A stretch of 64,000 nt of DNA from Microcoleus sp. bin38.metabat.b11b12b14.051 (GCF_013299165.1 NZ_JAAFKD010000019.1:1-64000); one strand, 5' to 3'. Positions 28,947-38,409 are shown, counted from the stretch's first letter. The notes: generated from the sequence alone by a model not told the origin. Made by a program: numbers and translations.

Positions 28947-30362
28947 TTAAGTTTGGTGCATTGGTAGTTCAATGATAAACTCGGTTCCCTGGGACGGTTC
29001 AGACTCGCACCTGAGGGTTCCTCGGTGATTTTCTACTAAAATTTTGTAGACAATAGACAGTCCTAAACCCGTACCTTTACCGATCGCCTTCGTGGTAAAA
29101 AACTGCTCGAACATTCGTTTTTTAACCTCTGCTGTTATTCCCGATCCCGTGTCAGCAATCCGCACTCTCACGCGATCGAACCCAGCTAATTCTGTGCAGA
29201 TCGAAATTTTTAGGGCAGCATGGGGCTGATTTTTTGCGGCCTCGTCCAAAGCATCGATCGCGTTGCTAATTAGATTCATAAATACTTGATTTAGCTGTCC
29301 GGCATAACATTCTACAGGAGGCAGTTTTCCATAATTTTTAACTATTTGAATATCTCGACGGTCTATTTTAGAATTGAGGCGGTTTCGCAAAATTAAAATG
29401 GTGCTGTCTATGCTGTCGTGCACATCGCACAGGGTCATGTTACTGTTATCGGTTCGCGAAAAGCTGCCCATGGATTTGACAATTTCCCGAATGCGATCGG
29501 AACCCATTTGCATGGAGGACATAACTTTAGGCAAGTCTTCAACTAAAAATTCCAAATCCATCTGTTGGATTTGAGATTTGATTTCAGCAGAGGGATTGGG
29601 ATACTGTTCTTGATAGAGACGCAGCAGGTACAGCAAATCTTTTGTATAGATTTCGGCATGGCTCAAGTTACCGTAAATAAAACTAACTGGGTTATTAATT
29701 TCGTGGACGATACTCGCCATTAGTGCTCCCAGCGAAGACATTTTTTCGCTGTGGAGAAGTTGAGCTTGAGTTTGTTTGAGTTCGCGAAGCGCGCGATCGA
29801 TCTCGGCGGCTTGAGCTTCCGCTTTCGATGTAGCAGCACAGCTTTCTTGATAAAGTTCAACTTGTTTGAGGTCGATTTCAAATTGTTCGATTTCGCTTTC
29901 TTGCTGGTACTGACTCACCACAGCATCGAAAGCTGCTAGCAAGTCGCCGCCAGCAGCTCGGACAATGTACGCTAGATGGGGATTTTCCAGCCCGAGTTCG
30001 CCGTCGGGAACTTGCACCAATGCTTTGATGCGATCGATATATTCGCATACTTGCTGGTCTAGATACAGCGGCGCCTCAAAATACATCGCCTTCACAGCGG
30101 GTGAAGGTGGGCTTAATAAGTTGGTGCTGTCACTATTAATTAAATCGCGATGAGATTTTTCCATTAGCTCGATCGCCTCTAACAAATTCTCGCGCAGTGT
30201 TGCTCTTTCTGCGGTATTCTCAGAGCCAACTAACCTCATGCAAAAAAATGCGGTTCGTTGAGACAGCATTCGCTGGCGACCGCTAATATTAATTACCGCT
30301 GCACTAACTTTTCTGGCTGTCGTAATTTCTTCCAGATTAAAGTAGTTGCTCAATGCTGCCAT
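28947..30362 (-). CDS. Sensor histidine kinase with PilJ-type N-terminal domain
   Basis: A 471-residue cytoplasmic kinase without membrane helices. Residues about 10-165 resemble the PilJ/NarX-type four-helix domain (SAAVINISGRQRMLSQRTAF, then YLDQQVCEYIDRIKALVQ). A coiled coil leads to the dimerisation helix with SIVHEINNPVSFI, and then to HATPase with NLISNAIDAL, RIADTGSGI and GTGLGLSIVYKIL. The end is TEFIIELPMHQT. The frame is open up to 30425, but the ATG at 30362 has GAGG nine to ten bases upstream and directly precedes the conserved domain, so I prefer it. No response regulator is adjacent. The closest relative in the window is the decayed kinase at 14440. Confidence 0.88.
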   Translation of the reverse strand: MAALSNYFNLEEITTARKVSAAVINISGRQRMLSQRTAFFCMRLVGSENTAERATLRENLLEAIELMEKSHRDLINSDSTNLLSPPSPAVKAMYFEAPLYLDQQVCEYIDRIKALVQVPDGELGLENPHLAYIVRAAGGDLLAAFDAVVSQYQQESEIEQFEIDLKQVELYQESCAATSKAEAQAAEIDRALRELKQTQAQLLHSEKMSSLGALMASIVHEINNPVSFIYGNLSHAEIYTKDLLYLLRLYQEQYPNPSAEIKSQIQQMDLEFLVEDLPKVMSSMQMGSDRIREIVKSMGSFSRTDNSNMTLCDVHDSIDSTILILRNRLNSKIDRRDIQIVKNYGKLPPVECYAGQLNQVFMNLISNAIDALDEAAKNQPHAALKISICTELAGFDRVRVRIADTGSGITAEVKKRMFEQFFTTKAIGKGTGLGLSIVYKILVENHRGTLRCESEPSQGTEFIIELPMHQT

Positions 30363-30678
30363 TCGTAATATCCTCGAATCAACTAATTTTTTGTAGCTCG
30401 TACTTAAACAAGAGATGAGCGCCATAAAAAAAATCTACAATACAGTAAGTCATAAATATATGCTGTACATTCTGTTTAAGTAGTATAATGAAATACATTT
30501 TATTGGTCGCTTACTGGTAGCAGATGTGGCACAAATAAGACTTTATTTATCGTCGCGACAGAACGAAGAACCAACAAGCAATCAACCCCATGGCTAAAAT
30601 TCAATTAAGAGCGTTTTAACCGTCGGAGGAGGTTGACATATCACATTTTTTAGCATTCGGCTGGTTGGACATTTTTTC

Positions 30679-31506
30679 TTAATTATTCAAAAAACTACAA
30701 ATCAATTTTGCCATGATAGGAGCTTGAGTTTGTGGCAATCCGTGAGTAGCATTGGGAATAATTGCTAACTCTGCTCCCGGTATCTCGTTAGCGTAGGTTT
30801 GGCAGTGCCATAGAGGAATTGTTTCGTCGCCCATAGCTGCGATGACTAATGTAGGAATTTGCAATTTATGAACTTCTTTTTCTACGGTATCAACTGCGTC
30901 TTCCGGCCGCATCCGGCTCATTAAAAATGACCTTGCTACTGGCTGATACATTAACTCCCTGCGCCACCCGGAAATTTCCTGCAATTTGTCACTTTTTCGG
31001 GCTAAACTAGCAAAAGGTTTTGCCAACTGCAATGCCCAATCGACGACTGGGGTTTGCCACAGCAAGGGGCGCAAAGCATCGTACTGACCGCAAAAACTGT
31101 CGTCCCGAATTCCCGCAGGTGCTGCTAATACTAAACTGCTGACAGAATTAGGATATTTGAGGGCATATGCAGATGCTACCCAACCGCCAAAAGAATGTCC
31201 GATGATGGTGCAGGGTTCGATGTTTAGTTGTTCTACAACTTGCCGCACGAAGGCAACTTCTACGGCTACGTCGTACTGGATTTGTGGTTTGCTGGATTCT
31301 CCAAAGCCCAACATATCTAAACTGATGCACCGAAACTGAGATTGCAATAATTCAATTAATGGCAGCCAGCATTTTTTTTCTCCAAAGAAACCGTGCAGCA
31401 GCAATAAGGGTTTGCCTCTCCCGATGTCGAGGTAGGCGGCTGTTTGGCTGCTGCCGTTGACAACTGTACTTAAAGTGTGCTTGCTTGCTGCTGCTTGAGA
31501 CTGCAT
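30679..31506 (-). CDS. Alpha/beta hydrolase
   Basis: A 275-residue soluble hydrolase. LLLLHGFFGEKKCWLPL gives the oxyanion-hole strand. The nucleophile is Ser in GHSFGGWVA (about residue 107), the acid is probably Asp in AAMGDETIPL, and the catalytic His is in NATHGLPQTQAP near the C-terminus. The order fits the alpha/beta hydrolase fold (esterase, haloperoxidase-like or C-C hydrolase group). A cap region lies at about 140-200. The substrate is unknown. The gene is monocistronic and divergent from the small gene at 31670. Confidence 0.88.
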   Translation of the reverse strand: MQSQAAASKHTLSTVVNGSSQTAAYLDIGRGKPLLLLHGFFGEKKCWLPLIELLQSQFRCISLDMLGFGESSKPQIQYDVAVEVAFVRQVVEQLNIEPCTIIGHSFGGWVASAYALKYPNSVSSLVLAAPAGIRDDSFCGQYDALRPLLWQTPVVDWALQLAKPFASLARKSDKLQEISGWRRELMYQPVARSFLMSRMRPEDAVDTVEKEVHKLQIPTLVIAAMGDETIPLWHCQTYANEIPGAELAIIPNATHGLPQTQAPIMAKLICSFLNN

Positions 31507-31669
31507 GGGCGATCGACTCCTGAGGCTTCTGAAATATTATATGTAAACAATTGTAACAAAAACGCAGTCCAAAGGTTAAACTTCATTACAGAGTACAGAA
31601 TTAGAAAGAGAGCGTGATAGTCTCTATTATTATTTGAAAAATACTGCAAAATCAAAGCAGGAGAAAACT

Positions 31670-31870
31670 TTGAACTCTACTTTAAAACGTTACCCGGCTT
31701 GCTCCCTGCGCGAAGATGTCAGCGAGTACGTGGCACACTTACAGCTTCACATGACTTTACAAGCTCGAAATTTGCTGCCGGCGATTACCACTGCTAAGGA
31801 TAGTCGCGAACAACTGTTGCAGCAGACTCAGGCTCATTTTGAAAAGCGTGTTTCTCGGCAATCTCTTTAA
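31670..31870 (+). CDS. Small protein of unknown function
   Basis: A TTG at 31670 preceded by CAGGAGAAAAC opens a 66-residue frame (MNSTLKRYPACSLREDVSEY to HFEKRVSRQSL). The frame is open from a TTG at 31634, but the GGAG site favours 31670. It is hydrophilic, rich in Gln and Arg, probably helical, and has no known motif. An intrinsic terminator follows at 31949-31985, in keeping with a real transcript. Confidence 0.6.
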   Translation: MNSTLKRYPACSLREDVSEYVAHLQLHMTLQARNLLPAITTAKDSREQLLQQTQAHFEKRVSRQSL

Positions 31871-31948
31871 ATAATTTTTCGGTTTCGCCAATTAGCAAAT
31901 TATACGATCGCCCGCGATCGGTTTTTTCTCAATTTTCAACATTCCCTC

Positions 31949-31985
31949 AACCCGGTATCTTCACAAATACCGGGTTTCTTTTTGG
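31949..31985 (+). terminator. Intrinsic terminator
   Basis: AACCCGGTAT (31949-31958) pairs perfectly with ATACCGGGTT (31967-31976), followed by TCTTTTT. It ends the small gene at 31670 and insulates the outer-membrane gene downstream. Confidence 0.8.
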
Positions 31986-32040
31986 GGAATAGGCATCAGA
32001 CCCGGTTTTAGGTAATATGCGTTGAGTATGCTTTAGTTTT

Positions 32041-33777
32041 ATGTTTATGCGAATTCCGATTATTGCTTTTTTGAGTCTGGCGGCGGTGGCTGGTGGGGAA
32101 TTGGTGGCGCGGGCGATCGATCTGAATGTCCCACCGGCTGAGGTGGAGGTTGCAGAAAAAACCGCAGAGATTGACAGGCGAGACGCCTGTCCCACAAGGG
32201 ATCAGAGGGAGGATCATGAGGTGACTCTAACTGTGCGGGATTTGCCGACATCCATTGACAGGCGAGACGCCTGTCCCACAATGGTGGCATCTGATGAGGT
32301 TGCAGTTGCTCCAGAAGTTCGATCGCCCTCAATCAAGTTTGATCGCCCTAAAGATTTTACATCTGTGTTACCAACTCCAGCAACCATAGCTACCACCAGC
32401 GAAATCCCGGAAGCTGTCAACCGCAACGCCGGAGAGTTAGCTGGTACTGCACAAATCAGTCAAGCGCCAAATCCTGAGGGCCTTTATGTAGCCGAGGTGA
32501 AAATTCGCTTTGTTAATTCCCGAGACGAAGCTGTGGATAAACAAGGGAATCCGATTAAAGGTAGAGTTTCGGAAGATTTTATCCGAGGTGAGCTCCAACT
32601 CAAGGCGGGGGATAATTACAGCCCGCAAGTTGTGCGATCGGATTTGCAGCAGTTGCAGCAGTTGGGATTGTTTGACAAGGTGACTGTTGCAACTGAAGCA
32701 GCGGGGACGGATATTAATGTAATTTACAATGTCCAAGAGCGATCGGCTCGTTCTTTTGGCGCGAGTGTTACTCTGAGTGATGATGTTGGTGTTGCTGTTC
32801 CTCTTTCCTATGTCGATCGCACTTTCGGCAGCAACGGACAGCGCCTGTCGGTGGAAATTGCGCCGAGTCTCCGAGGTATCGAGTACGATGTCCAGTTTGT
32901 CAGCCCTTACGTTGCGGCTGATGACCGTTTGGGATACAGTGTCAGAGGTTTTGGCGATCGCAGAATCTCGGAAATTTTCAACAAGGATATTAATTTGCCC
33001 AACGGCGATCGAGTTCGGGAAATTCGGATGGGCGGAAATCTCGCTGTTACGCGACCTTTGGGCGATTGGCGCGGAACTTTGGGACTCAATTATACCAATA
33101 TCAGCACGCGCGATCGCAATTTAAATATTGCCCGCCGCGACGAACTCGGCAATCCTCTCACATTCAGCGGTGCGGGCGTTGACGAGTTATACACTGTGTC
33201 TTTCGGCGCGGTGCGCGATCGGCGAAACAATCCCTTCAACCCCACCAGCGGCTCGATTCTCAGCCTCAGCACCGAGCAGTCGATACCTCTGGGGCGAGGT
33301 AACATTGTGAGCAACCGCCTGCTGGCAAATTATATACAATATGTACCAGTAACTTTACTCGGCATCAGCGAGTCGGAAACTTTGCCAGAAATGTTGGCTT
33401 TTAACTTGCAAGGCGGGACGGTAATTGGAGATTTGCCACCGACGGAAGCATTTCGCCTCGGGGGCCGCAATTCTGTGCGGGGTTACGACGGTGGGGAAAT
33501 TGGCAGCGGGCGCAGTTATTTCTTGGCTTCGGGCGAATATCGGTTTCCTGTGGGCGAGGATGTAGGCGGCGTGCTATTTGTAGATTTTGCGTCGGATTTG
33601 GGCACGGGTGACAGCGTGTTGGGAAAACCGGCGGTAGTTAGGGGCAAACCTGGGACTGGGGCTGGTGTTGGTTTGGGTGTGAGGGTGCGATCGTCCTTGG
33701 GATTAATTCGCTTAGATGTGGGTGTTAGCGATGCGGGCGACATCAAATTTATCCTCGGTACAAAACAGCGATTTTAA
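32041..33777 (+). CDS. BamA/TamA-family outer-membrane protein with two inserted palindromes
   Basis: A 578-residue outer-membrane protein. A signal peptide (about 1-25) is followed by a variable region (26-150), one POTRA-like domain (about 155-235, ending INVIYNVQER) and a C-terminal Omp85 barrel (about 240-578). The barrel has FRLGGRNSVRGYDGGEIG and a final strand ending FILGTKQRF. Family members insert or secrete proteins across the outer membrane. It is shorter than BamA, so it resembles patatin-type or accessory Omp85 proteins. The variable region contains the peptide IDRRDACPT twice, each encoded by a mobile-looking palindrome (32170-32196 and 32254-32280) inserted in frame. No partner gene is adjacent. 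Confidence 0.9.
   Translation: MFMRIPIIAFLSLAAVAGGELVARAIDLNVPPAEVEVAEKTAEIDRRDACPTRDQREDHEVTLTVRDLPTSIDRRDACPTMVASDEVAVAPEVRSPSIKFDRPKDFTSVLPTPATIATTSEIPEAVNRNAGELAGTAQISQAPNPEGLYVAEVKIRFVNSRDEAVDKQGNPIKGRVSEDFIRGELQLKAGDNYSPQVVRSDLQQLQQLGLFDKVTVATEAAGTDINVIYNVQERSARSFGASVTLSDDVGVAVPLSYVDRTFGSNGQRLSVEIAPSLRGIEYDVQFVSPYVAADDRLGYSVRGFGDRRISEIFNKDINLPNGDRVREIRMGGNLAVTRPLGDWRGTLGLNYTNISTRDRNLNIARRDELGNPLTFSGAGVDELYTVSFGAVRDRRNNPFNPTSGSILSLSTEQSIPLGRGNIVSNRLLANYIQYVPVTLLGISESETLPEMLAFNLQGGTVIGDLPPTEAFRLGGRNSVRGYDGGEIGSGRSYFLASGEYRFPVGEDVGGVLFVDFASDLGTGDSVLGKPAVVRGKPGTGAGVGLGVRVRSSLGLIRLDVGVSDAGDIKFILGTKQRF
32170..32196. repeat. In-frame palindromic insert, copy 1
   Basis: GACAGGCG and CGCCTGTC form an 8-bp perfect stem around AGA, followed by CCCACA. 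It encodes IDRRDACPT inside the outer-membrane protein. Confidence 0.75.
32254..32280. repeat. In-frame palindromic insert, copy 2
   Basis: Identical to copy 1 over 27 bases and in the same reading frame, 84 bases downstream. The flanking codons are unrelated, so this is two insertions or a copied unit rather than a tandem protein repeat. Confidence 0.75.
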
Positions 33778-33778
33778 A

Positions 33779-34143
33779 TAGTTGGCAGTTGGCAGTTGAC
33801 AGCTTGCGCGCTCGCGACTTGCCCGCCCGCGAAGTCGAGGGGAGTCGAAGAGTTGGCAGTTGACAGAAGAGCCCGCCCGCGGAGTCGAGGGGTTGACAGT
33901 TGACAGCTTGCGCGCTCGCGACTTGCCCGCCCGCGAAGTCGAGGGGAGTCGAAGAGTTGACAGTTGACAGAAGAGCCCGCCCGCGGAGTCGAAGAGTTGA
34001 CAGTTGACAGAAGAGCCCGCCCGCGGAGTCGAGGGGTTGACAGCTTGCGCGCTCGCGACTTGCCCGCCCGCGAAGTCGAGGGGAGTCGAAGAGTTGACAG
34101 TTGGCAGTTGACGTTTGACAGTTGGCAGTTGACAGTTGACAGT
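33779..34143. repeat. Complex tandem repeat after the outer-membrane gene
   Basis: Heptamers of the AGTTGAC/AGTTGGC type alternate with longer GC-rich blocks containing CTTGCGCGCTCGCGACTTG and CCCGCCCGCGAAGTCGAGG. The larger block occurs three times and a shorter GCCCGCCCGCGGAGTCGA block four times. The open frames through it are repeat artefacts. Confidence 0.85.
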
Positions 34144-34145
34144 TA

Positions 34146-34275
34146 ATATACCCTGTCCGCTCAATTAACCGCAATAAGTAAGGTTCGTAGTGAGGACTTC
34201 AGTCCGCAAAATTCTGCGAACTTCAGTCCGCACGTGCGATCCATTTTTGTTATAGTAATCGACCGGACATGATAT
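34146..34275. repeat. Member of the TIR/GTTCGTAGTGCGG palindromic family
   Basis: The left end is ATACCCTGTCCGCTCAATTA and the right end TAATCGACCGGACATGATAT. The core has GGTTCGTAGTGAGGACTTCA and CTTCAGTCCGCAC. The rest of the gap to 34529 has nothing recognisable. Confidence 0.7.
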
Positions 34276-34529
34276 CAGTTAATAGTTGACGCTTCCTAGA
34301 ATAAGCAAGAGGGAAGAGGGAAAAAAAATCATCAATAAATCTTCTTCTTTCTTCCATCTTAGACCTGATTGAATTCATGGCCCGACCCTTGGGAAATTAT
34401 CTGCGTTTATTTGCGTTGCATCTGCCTTAAATCTGCGGTTGACTGGCTATATCAAAGATTGAGCCAACAAGTCTCAATAAAAAATGTCATCGATCTTATT
34501 CCTGAGACTTGTTGCATCTTCTATATCCA

Positions 34530-36191
34530 TTAAACCACTGTCTTAAACAGATTTTGCGCGACGAAATTGCCCACCGCCAAACCAGTTGGCAGTGCATCGT
34601 CAACCGTAGACTCGCGCACGTGAATGCCGCCGTAAACGCGACTGATCGCGTCATCGTATGCAGCATCGTAAAAACTGTTGTAAGTGCGCGTTACACCGGG
34701 CATTTCTTGGGAAACTGCGCTAAATGAGTAGTTTTCACCAAAAAAGTTCGTCATCACTCCCGCAAATGCACCGGCAAAAGTTGAATGTCCCGAGATGTAA
34801 TCTGGGAATGGCGGAGTTGGATTGAGAAGAGGTTCCCATTCCGGATCGGTTACGGTTCCTGAAATGCCGTGGTTGGCCGCAAATCCGCCGGTAATCAAAT
34901 CGTCTGGGCGCGGTTGAATTACTTTCCCGTTGTATTTGGCGTCCCACGCGACAATTGCTGCATCGGCCAAAGCGACGTTCAACTCAGCAAACAAGCGGGC
35001 ATTTTCCGGGACGGATCTTTCCTCGCGCATGGCGACTTCTTCGGCAATTTGGTTTAATTGTCCGTAGGGTCGGAAAGTGTCGGGGCGATCGTCCGCCCAG
35101 AAAAAAGCGATTTCGGTTTGGTCGGGAGTCCGCGTTACGGTGGTGTTTGCGGTAGTCTGTTTGCCGCCCAACTGTCGAACTTCTTCTAAGTCTTGCACGA
35201 AGCGATCGCTTCCGGGTACGCCATCTAAGCCGTTTGGTGCAAATGCTGCGGTGTCTGGAATTGCAAAGGGTTTAACTTTCCCCCAGTTGGCGCCCAGCGC
35301 TACGCCTTTGGTGGGGCCTTCTGTTTTCGGGCGCCAAACGTAATCGCCGGCTGGGGGAACATAAGGGGCGTTGTTGCTGGAACCGTCGTTAGTGCGGGAG
35401 GCGATGATGGTGTCGGCGACGAAGTTCCCAAAGGCGACTCCATCGGCTTCTGCTTGTGGCGTGTCGTTGATTTCTGCTAAGGATAGCGCGAGTTGTCGAT
35501 CGAATAATGCTGTTTGATTCGGTAGCAGCGCGACTAATGCTTTGTGGGCTGCGCCTGCTGCTGCTGCTTCTCGGGATGCGCCGGCGGGGGCGGGTGTGTT
35601 GACGGCGTAGGAGTTGTGAGTGCGATCGAACGCATTGACTGCATCGTAAACCGAGAGGGAGGTAATCGCTAGCAAGCGCGATCCTAAAGTAGGCGGTACG
35701 CCCCGCCCCGCTTTCCCTTCAGCTTGGATCGCATTTAAAGCAGTCGCATTCCAGTCGAGGACTACATCGCTTCCTGGTGCAGAAATTAGTTGCGAGATTT
35801 GTTTGGTGCCGTTGTTTTGCTCAATTTCGGCAATCAGGTTACAAGCCCCTGGAGCTCCCACTGAGGTGTTGTTGGCATACTTCAATTTAACTGTTGTGGA
35901 TTGTCCCGGCTGCAAGCTGAGTTGTTTGATAGTCGAGGTAAGCAAGCAATCGTTGACTAATTTGCCGTCTGGGGCGCGATCGATAACGTCGTCTGTAGAA
36001 GCGTAGAGTTTGACTGTGACGGGGCCTGTGATAGCTGCGGAGCCTTGATTTGTCACGGTTACGTTAACTTGCGCTCGATCGCCCATCTCAATAGTCTTGG
36101 GTAAATCGATCCTGCTAAATTTAGCTCCTAAAGCCCCTTGGGAGGGAAGTAAATTTTCAGCAGTTAGTATATTTAGAGCTTCTGGATTCAT
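34530..36191 (-). CDS. Vanadium-dependent haloperoxidase-like protein with CARDB domain
   Basis: A 553-residue protein. Residues about 25-145 form a CARDB-like beta-sandwich (VNVTVTNQGSAAITG, then LQPGQSTTVKL). The rest is a helical vanadium-haloperoxidase/PAP2 domain. Its vanadate-binding signatures are PDYISGHSTFAGAF (about 460) and SRVYGGIHVRES (about 525), with a Lys/Arg-containing stretch upstream (GKVIQPRPDD). Family enzymes oxidise halides with peroxide or act as phosphatases; the halide cannot be told. No signal peptide is seen. I chose the ATG at 36191 because AAGGTGAC stands just before it; a GTG three codons earlier overlaps that site. No neighbour points to a pathway. Confidence 0.88.
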   Translation of the reverse strand: MNPEALNILTAENLLPSQGALGAKFSRIDLPKTIEMGDRAQVNVTVTNQGSAAITGPVTVKLYASTDDVIDRAPDGKLVNDCLLTSTIKQLSLQPGQSTTVKLKYANNTSVGAPGACNLIAEIEQNNGTKQISQLISAPGSDVVLDWNATALNAIQAEGKAGRGVPPTLGSRLLAITSLSVYDAVNAFDRTHNSYAVNTPAPAGASREAAAAGAAHKALVALLPNQTALFDRQLALSLAEINDTPQAEADGVAFGNFVADTIIASRTNDGSSNNAPYVPPAGDYVWRPKTEGPTKGVALGANWGKVKPFAIPDTAAFAPNGLDGVPGSDRFVQDLEEVRQLGGKQTTANTTVTRTPDQTEIAFFWADDRPDTFRPYGQLNQIAEEVAMREERSVPENARLFAELNVALADAAIVAWDAKYNGKVIQPRPDDLITGGFAANHGISGTVTDPEWEPLLNPTPPFPDYISGHSTFAGAFAGVMTNFFGENYSFSAVSQEMPGVTRTYNSFYDAAYDDAISRVYGGIHVRESTVDDALPTGLAVGNFVAQNLFKTVV

Positions 36192-37054
36192 TAATGTCAC
36201 CTTGTTTAAATTTTAAAGCTTTTTCAGGTGTTATCAAGTTATCCGACTATGTTGCCCTTCTACGAGTTCTTATCTCAATCTTTATAAAAACTTGCCTATT
36301 CATTCATTGCTTTGTTGAATCTTAATAAATCTGTTAAAGATTCACTGTTTCTGAGTGAATGCACACAATTTTATTTACAAAACTTGACTTTTTATATTTT
36401 TGTCAATTCAAGTAAAAACATAATACATCACATAAATTAACAAACACCAAAAACAATTTTTTACCTACTTTTTTATTCACAAAAATAGTTGTTCAGTCAG
36501 GATCTCGCAATCCTATACAGTTGCGATCGGACTGTATGGGAGGTGAAACGAGAGCGACCAACAGATACGCTGGATGGCTCTGGCGCGCGATCGCTCCCGA
36601 CAACAAAATGTTACTCAATGGCATTGCACAATAATATTCTATGCTAATAGTTTTATTAACAAATATTTACTCTCAAGAGCTGTTCGTAATTTGGGTAAAA
36701 AAGGCTACAGAGCATTAATGTGTACTTAAAAATAATAATTTTTGTACGGTCTTCAGAATTAGAACAGCTCCTCGCTAGGGACAAAATATTGTGATGTCCA
36801 GTGTTCTAGGTAATGAATTGCTCGATCGGCGAGGGAGGCCTCAAGACTGAATAAGCCCGGTTGGCGATCGCTATTAAAGTCCCGTGGAGTTTGAATGCGA
36901 TCGCTAAATTTATCTCTTAGTTAAGCGATCGCCAAGTCTCAAAAAGATCAGGTACACTTTATATCTCTTGCAAAAATAACGAGAAACGGGCCCCAAAGCC
37001 CGTTCCCAAATTTAATTAAAGCGATAGCGCGTTTCAATTCGATCGCTGTGAGTG
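36192..37054. other. Intergenic region, no gene seen
   Basis: About 860 bases. The first 300 are AT-rich and probably hold the haloperoxidase promoter. Around 36500-36620 and 36830-36950 HIP1-like sites cluster. The left half of the TATATCTCTTGCAAAA element, with AGAAACGGGCCCC, lies at 36959-37013. No frame is convincing. Confidence 0.5.
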
Positions 37055-37324
37055 TCAAATTTTTGAGGCGATCGCAGCAACCAGCACGCAGAAACCTAGC
37101 GCTCTCCGAAAATAATTAACACCTTGAAATAATTCTTCCCACGCCCAAGTAAACAACGAGCCAAAAGCTATTAGGTCTAACCCTGTATAGATATTACCTG
37201 TTGTAAACAATAGCTTAAGCACACTCGCTGCAATCGTGACAATCAGCGGTAGGTTGGGCGGCTGAGCGATAACAATTTCGCCGTTGCTATCGCGGAATAT
37301 TTGATCGAATGCTGTATTTGTCAT
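37055..37324 (-). CDS. Small membrane protein of unknown function
   Basis: An 89-residue protein with a polar N-terminus (MTNTAFDQIFRDSNGE) and hydrophobic segments at about 27-44, 48-64 and 70-88. The middle contains the aromatic stretch LFTWAWEELFQGVNYFRR. It resembles small conserved cyanobacterial membrane proteins, but I cannot name the family. It is monocistronic, and the upstream region has a GCGACT-T5-AGTCGC hairpin near 37384-37400. Confidence 0.75.
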   Translation of the reverse strand: MTNTAFDQIFRDSNGEIVIAQPPNLPLIVTIAASVLKLLFTTGNIYTGLDLIAFGSLFTWAWEELFQGVNYFRRALGFCVLVAAIASKI

Positions 37325-37576
37325 AAAAGAAATACGGTAAGTGGGAAACTCAGTCCCTTTAGGGCTGATAGGAAAACGACGCGAGCGACTTTTTTAGTCG
37401 CGTTGAATCTTTTCATTACCGCGCAAGGGAATTGCTTGGCTCTTGTGTACTTTTGTAATGTACTTTCACTCTTGACAATTACCATCTCAAACCTTACAAT
37501 CCTGTACGCATAATGTTTGCTCTTTTGGAGCCTCCCTTGCGGGGTAATGTTAGCTTGTCGGTCAATGTTATGAGGG

Positions 37577-37790
37577 CTTGTTAGGCTGGTAGCACTGTTT
37601 CAGTGACTTTAAAACTGTTTAACCACGCTTCGACAGAGCAGGGGACTAGCTTCGCATCCACAGGGTGTCGTGACCCAAATAACGTAGACCTCGAAAGTCT
37701 TAGGCTGGTCAGTACAGCTTGTTTGATTACTCTTACAAGCTCAGTGGCTTTAACCCTGAGTTACTGACTACCTTAAGTAGTTGAGCTGAT
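37577..37790. ncRNA. Candidate structured RNA or mobile-element end
   Basis: GTCAGT (37708-37713) pairs with ACTGAC (37763-37768) and encloses AGCTTGT (37716-37722) paired with ACAAGCT (37735-37741). CTCAG/CTGAG can form an alternative stem. TTAGGCTGGT and CAGTGRCTTTAA occur twice (37582-37612 and 37700-37753), so the segment looks partly duplicated. It might be a small RNA or the remnant of a transposon end, and the strand is undecided. Confidence 0.35.
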
Positions 37791-37963
37791 GGTTTTTAGT
37801 ATATTTAAATAAACCAAACATTCCCTCTACCTTTTTGTTGATTAGGTCAATTGTTCTGATGGCTTGTACCCAAGGTGCGATCGCCGCGACGGCTGGGGGC
37901 CCGAAGCTGAAAGCGCGTCGCGGAGAGTTTTTTGGGCTTAGCGGCTCAGCTAACCCGTAGCGT

Positions 37964-37987
37964 CGCCCTCCCTACGACGGGAGGGCG
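37964..37987 (-). terminator. GC-rich hairpin after the small secreted-protein gene
   Basis: CGCCCTCCC (37964-37972) pairs with GGGAGGGCG (37979-37987) around six bases. It lies 14 bases beyond the stop codon of the minus-strand gene at 38002. The T-run is weak. Confidence 0.5.
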
Positions 37988-38001
37988 CCACCGCGCTGAT
38001 T

Positions 38002-38409
38002 TTACCGGATATTAAACGTGTTGCGGATGCGCCCGTTGTAATCGACTCTCACTCTCCCATCTGGGTAAACTGTAACCACCGTCTCTACCGTATACACAGA
38101 CGCACCGGGTTTGTGTCCTTGAAAATTAAATGTCCAGCTACCATCGGCATTTTCTACAAAAGGCGATTCGGCTGAAGCACCGTGCATTGATGCTTCGGCT
38201 CGATATTGTCCCAAGCCTCCGTTAGCATTTTCTGCTGTTTGACGGGCTAAGTTTTTCGCTCGGTTGAGTTCGATATTGTTGGAAATTACTGTAATATCGG
38301 TGAGTTGACTTTCTGTTGAACGAAGGGGATTGCTCAACGCCGGGGAAACTCCCGCAGCTAATGTTGAAAGTGCTAGCAAACAAGCAAGTGGGGTGCGTAG
38401 TTTCATCAT
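38002..38409 (-). CDS. Small secreted protein of unknown function
   Basis: A 135-residue protein with a clear signal peptide (MMKLRTPLACLLALSTLAAG, cleavage likely near ALS-NP at about 26). The mature part has a helix with LNRAKNLARQTAENANGGLG and a beta-rich C-terminus: ADGSWTFNFQGH, YTVETVVTVYPDGRVRVDYN. Similar short exported proteins are common in cyanobacteria, but no function is known to me. A hairpin follows the gene, and upstream lies the palindromic-repeat array. Confidence 0.82.
   Translation of the reverse strand: MMKLRTPLACLLALSTLAAGVSPALSNPLRSTESQLTDITVISNNIELNRAKNLARQTAENANGGLGQYRAEASMHGASAESPFVENADGSWTFNFQGHKPGASVYTVETVVTVYPDGRVRVDYNGRIRNTFNIR

Larger units (their letters stand above)
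37325..38001. other. Intergenic region with RNA-like structure
   Basis: No gene. The stretch 37577-37790 has repeated and nested inverted repeats and is listed separately. An AT-rich stretch and a GC-rich part ending in a hairpin (37964-37987) follow. Confidence 0.5.

Noticed and set aside
28732-28950. A 72-codon frame from a TTG
   Set aside because: No ribosome site, no recognisable features, and it runs into the end of the convergent kinase gene.
33749-34174. Open frames of about 140-150 codons with LSTVNSSTP-type repeats
   Set aside because: Encoded wholly by the tandem repeat between 33779 and 34143; no ribosome site or family match.
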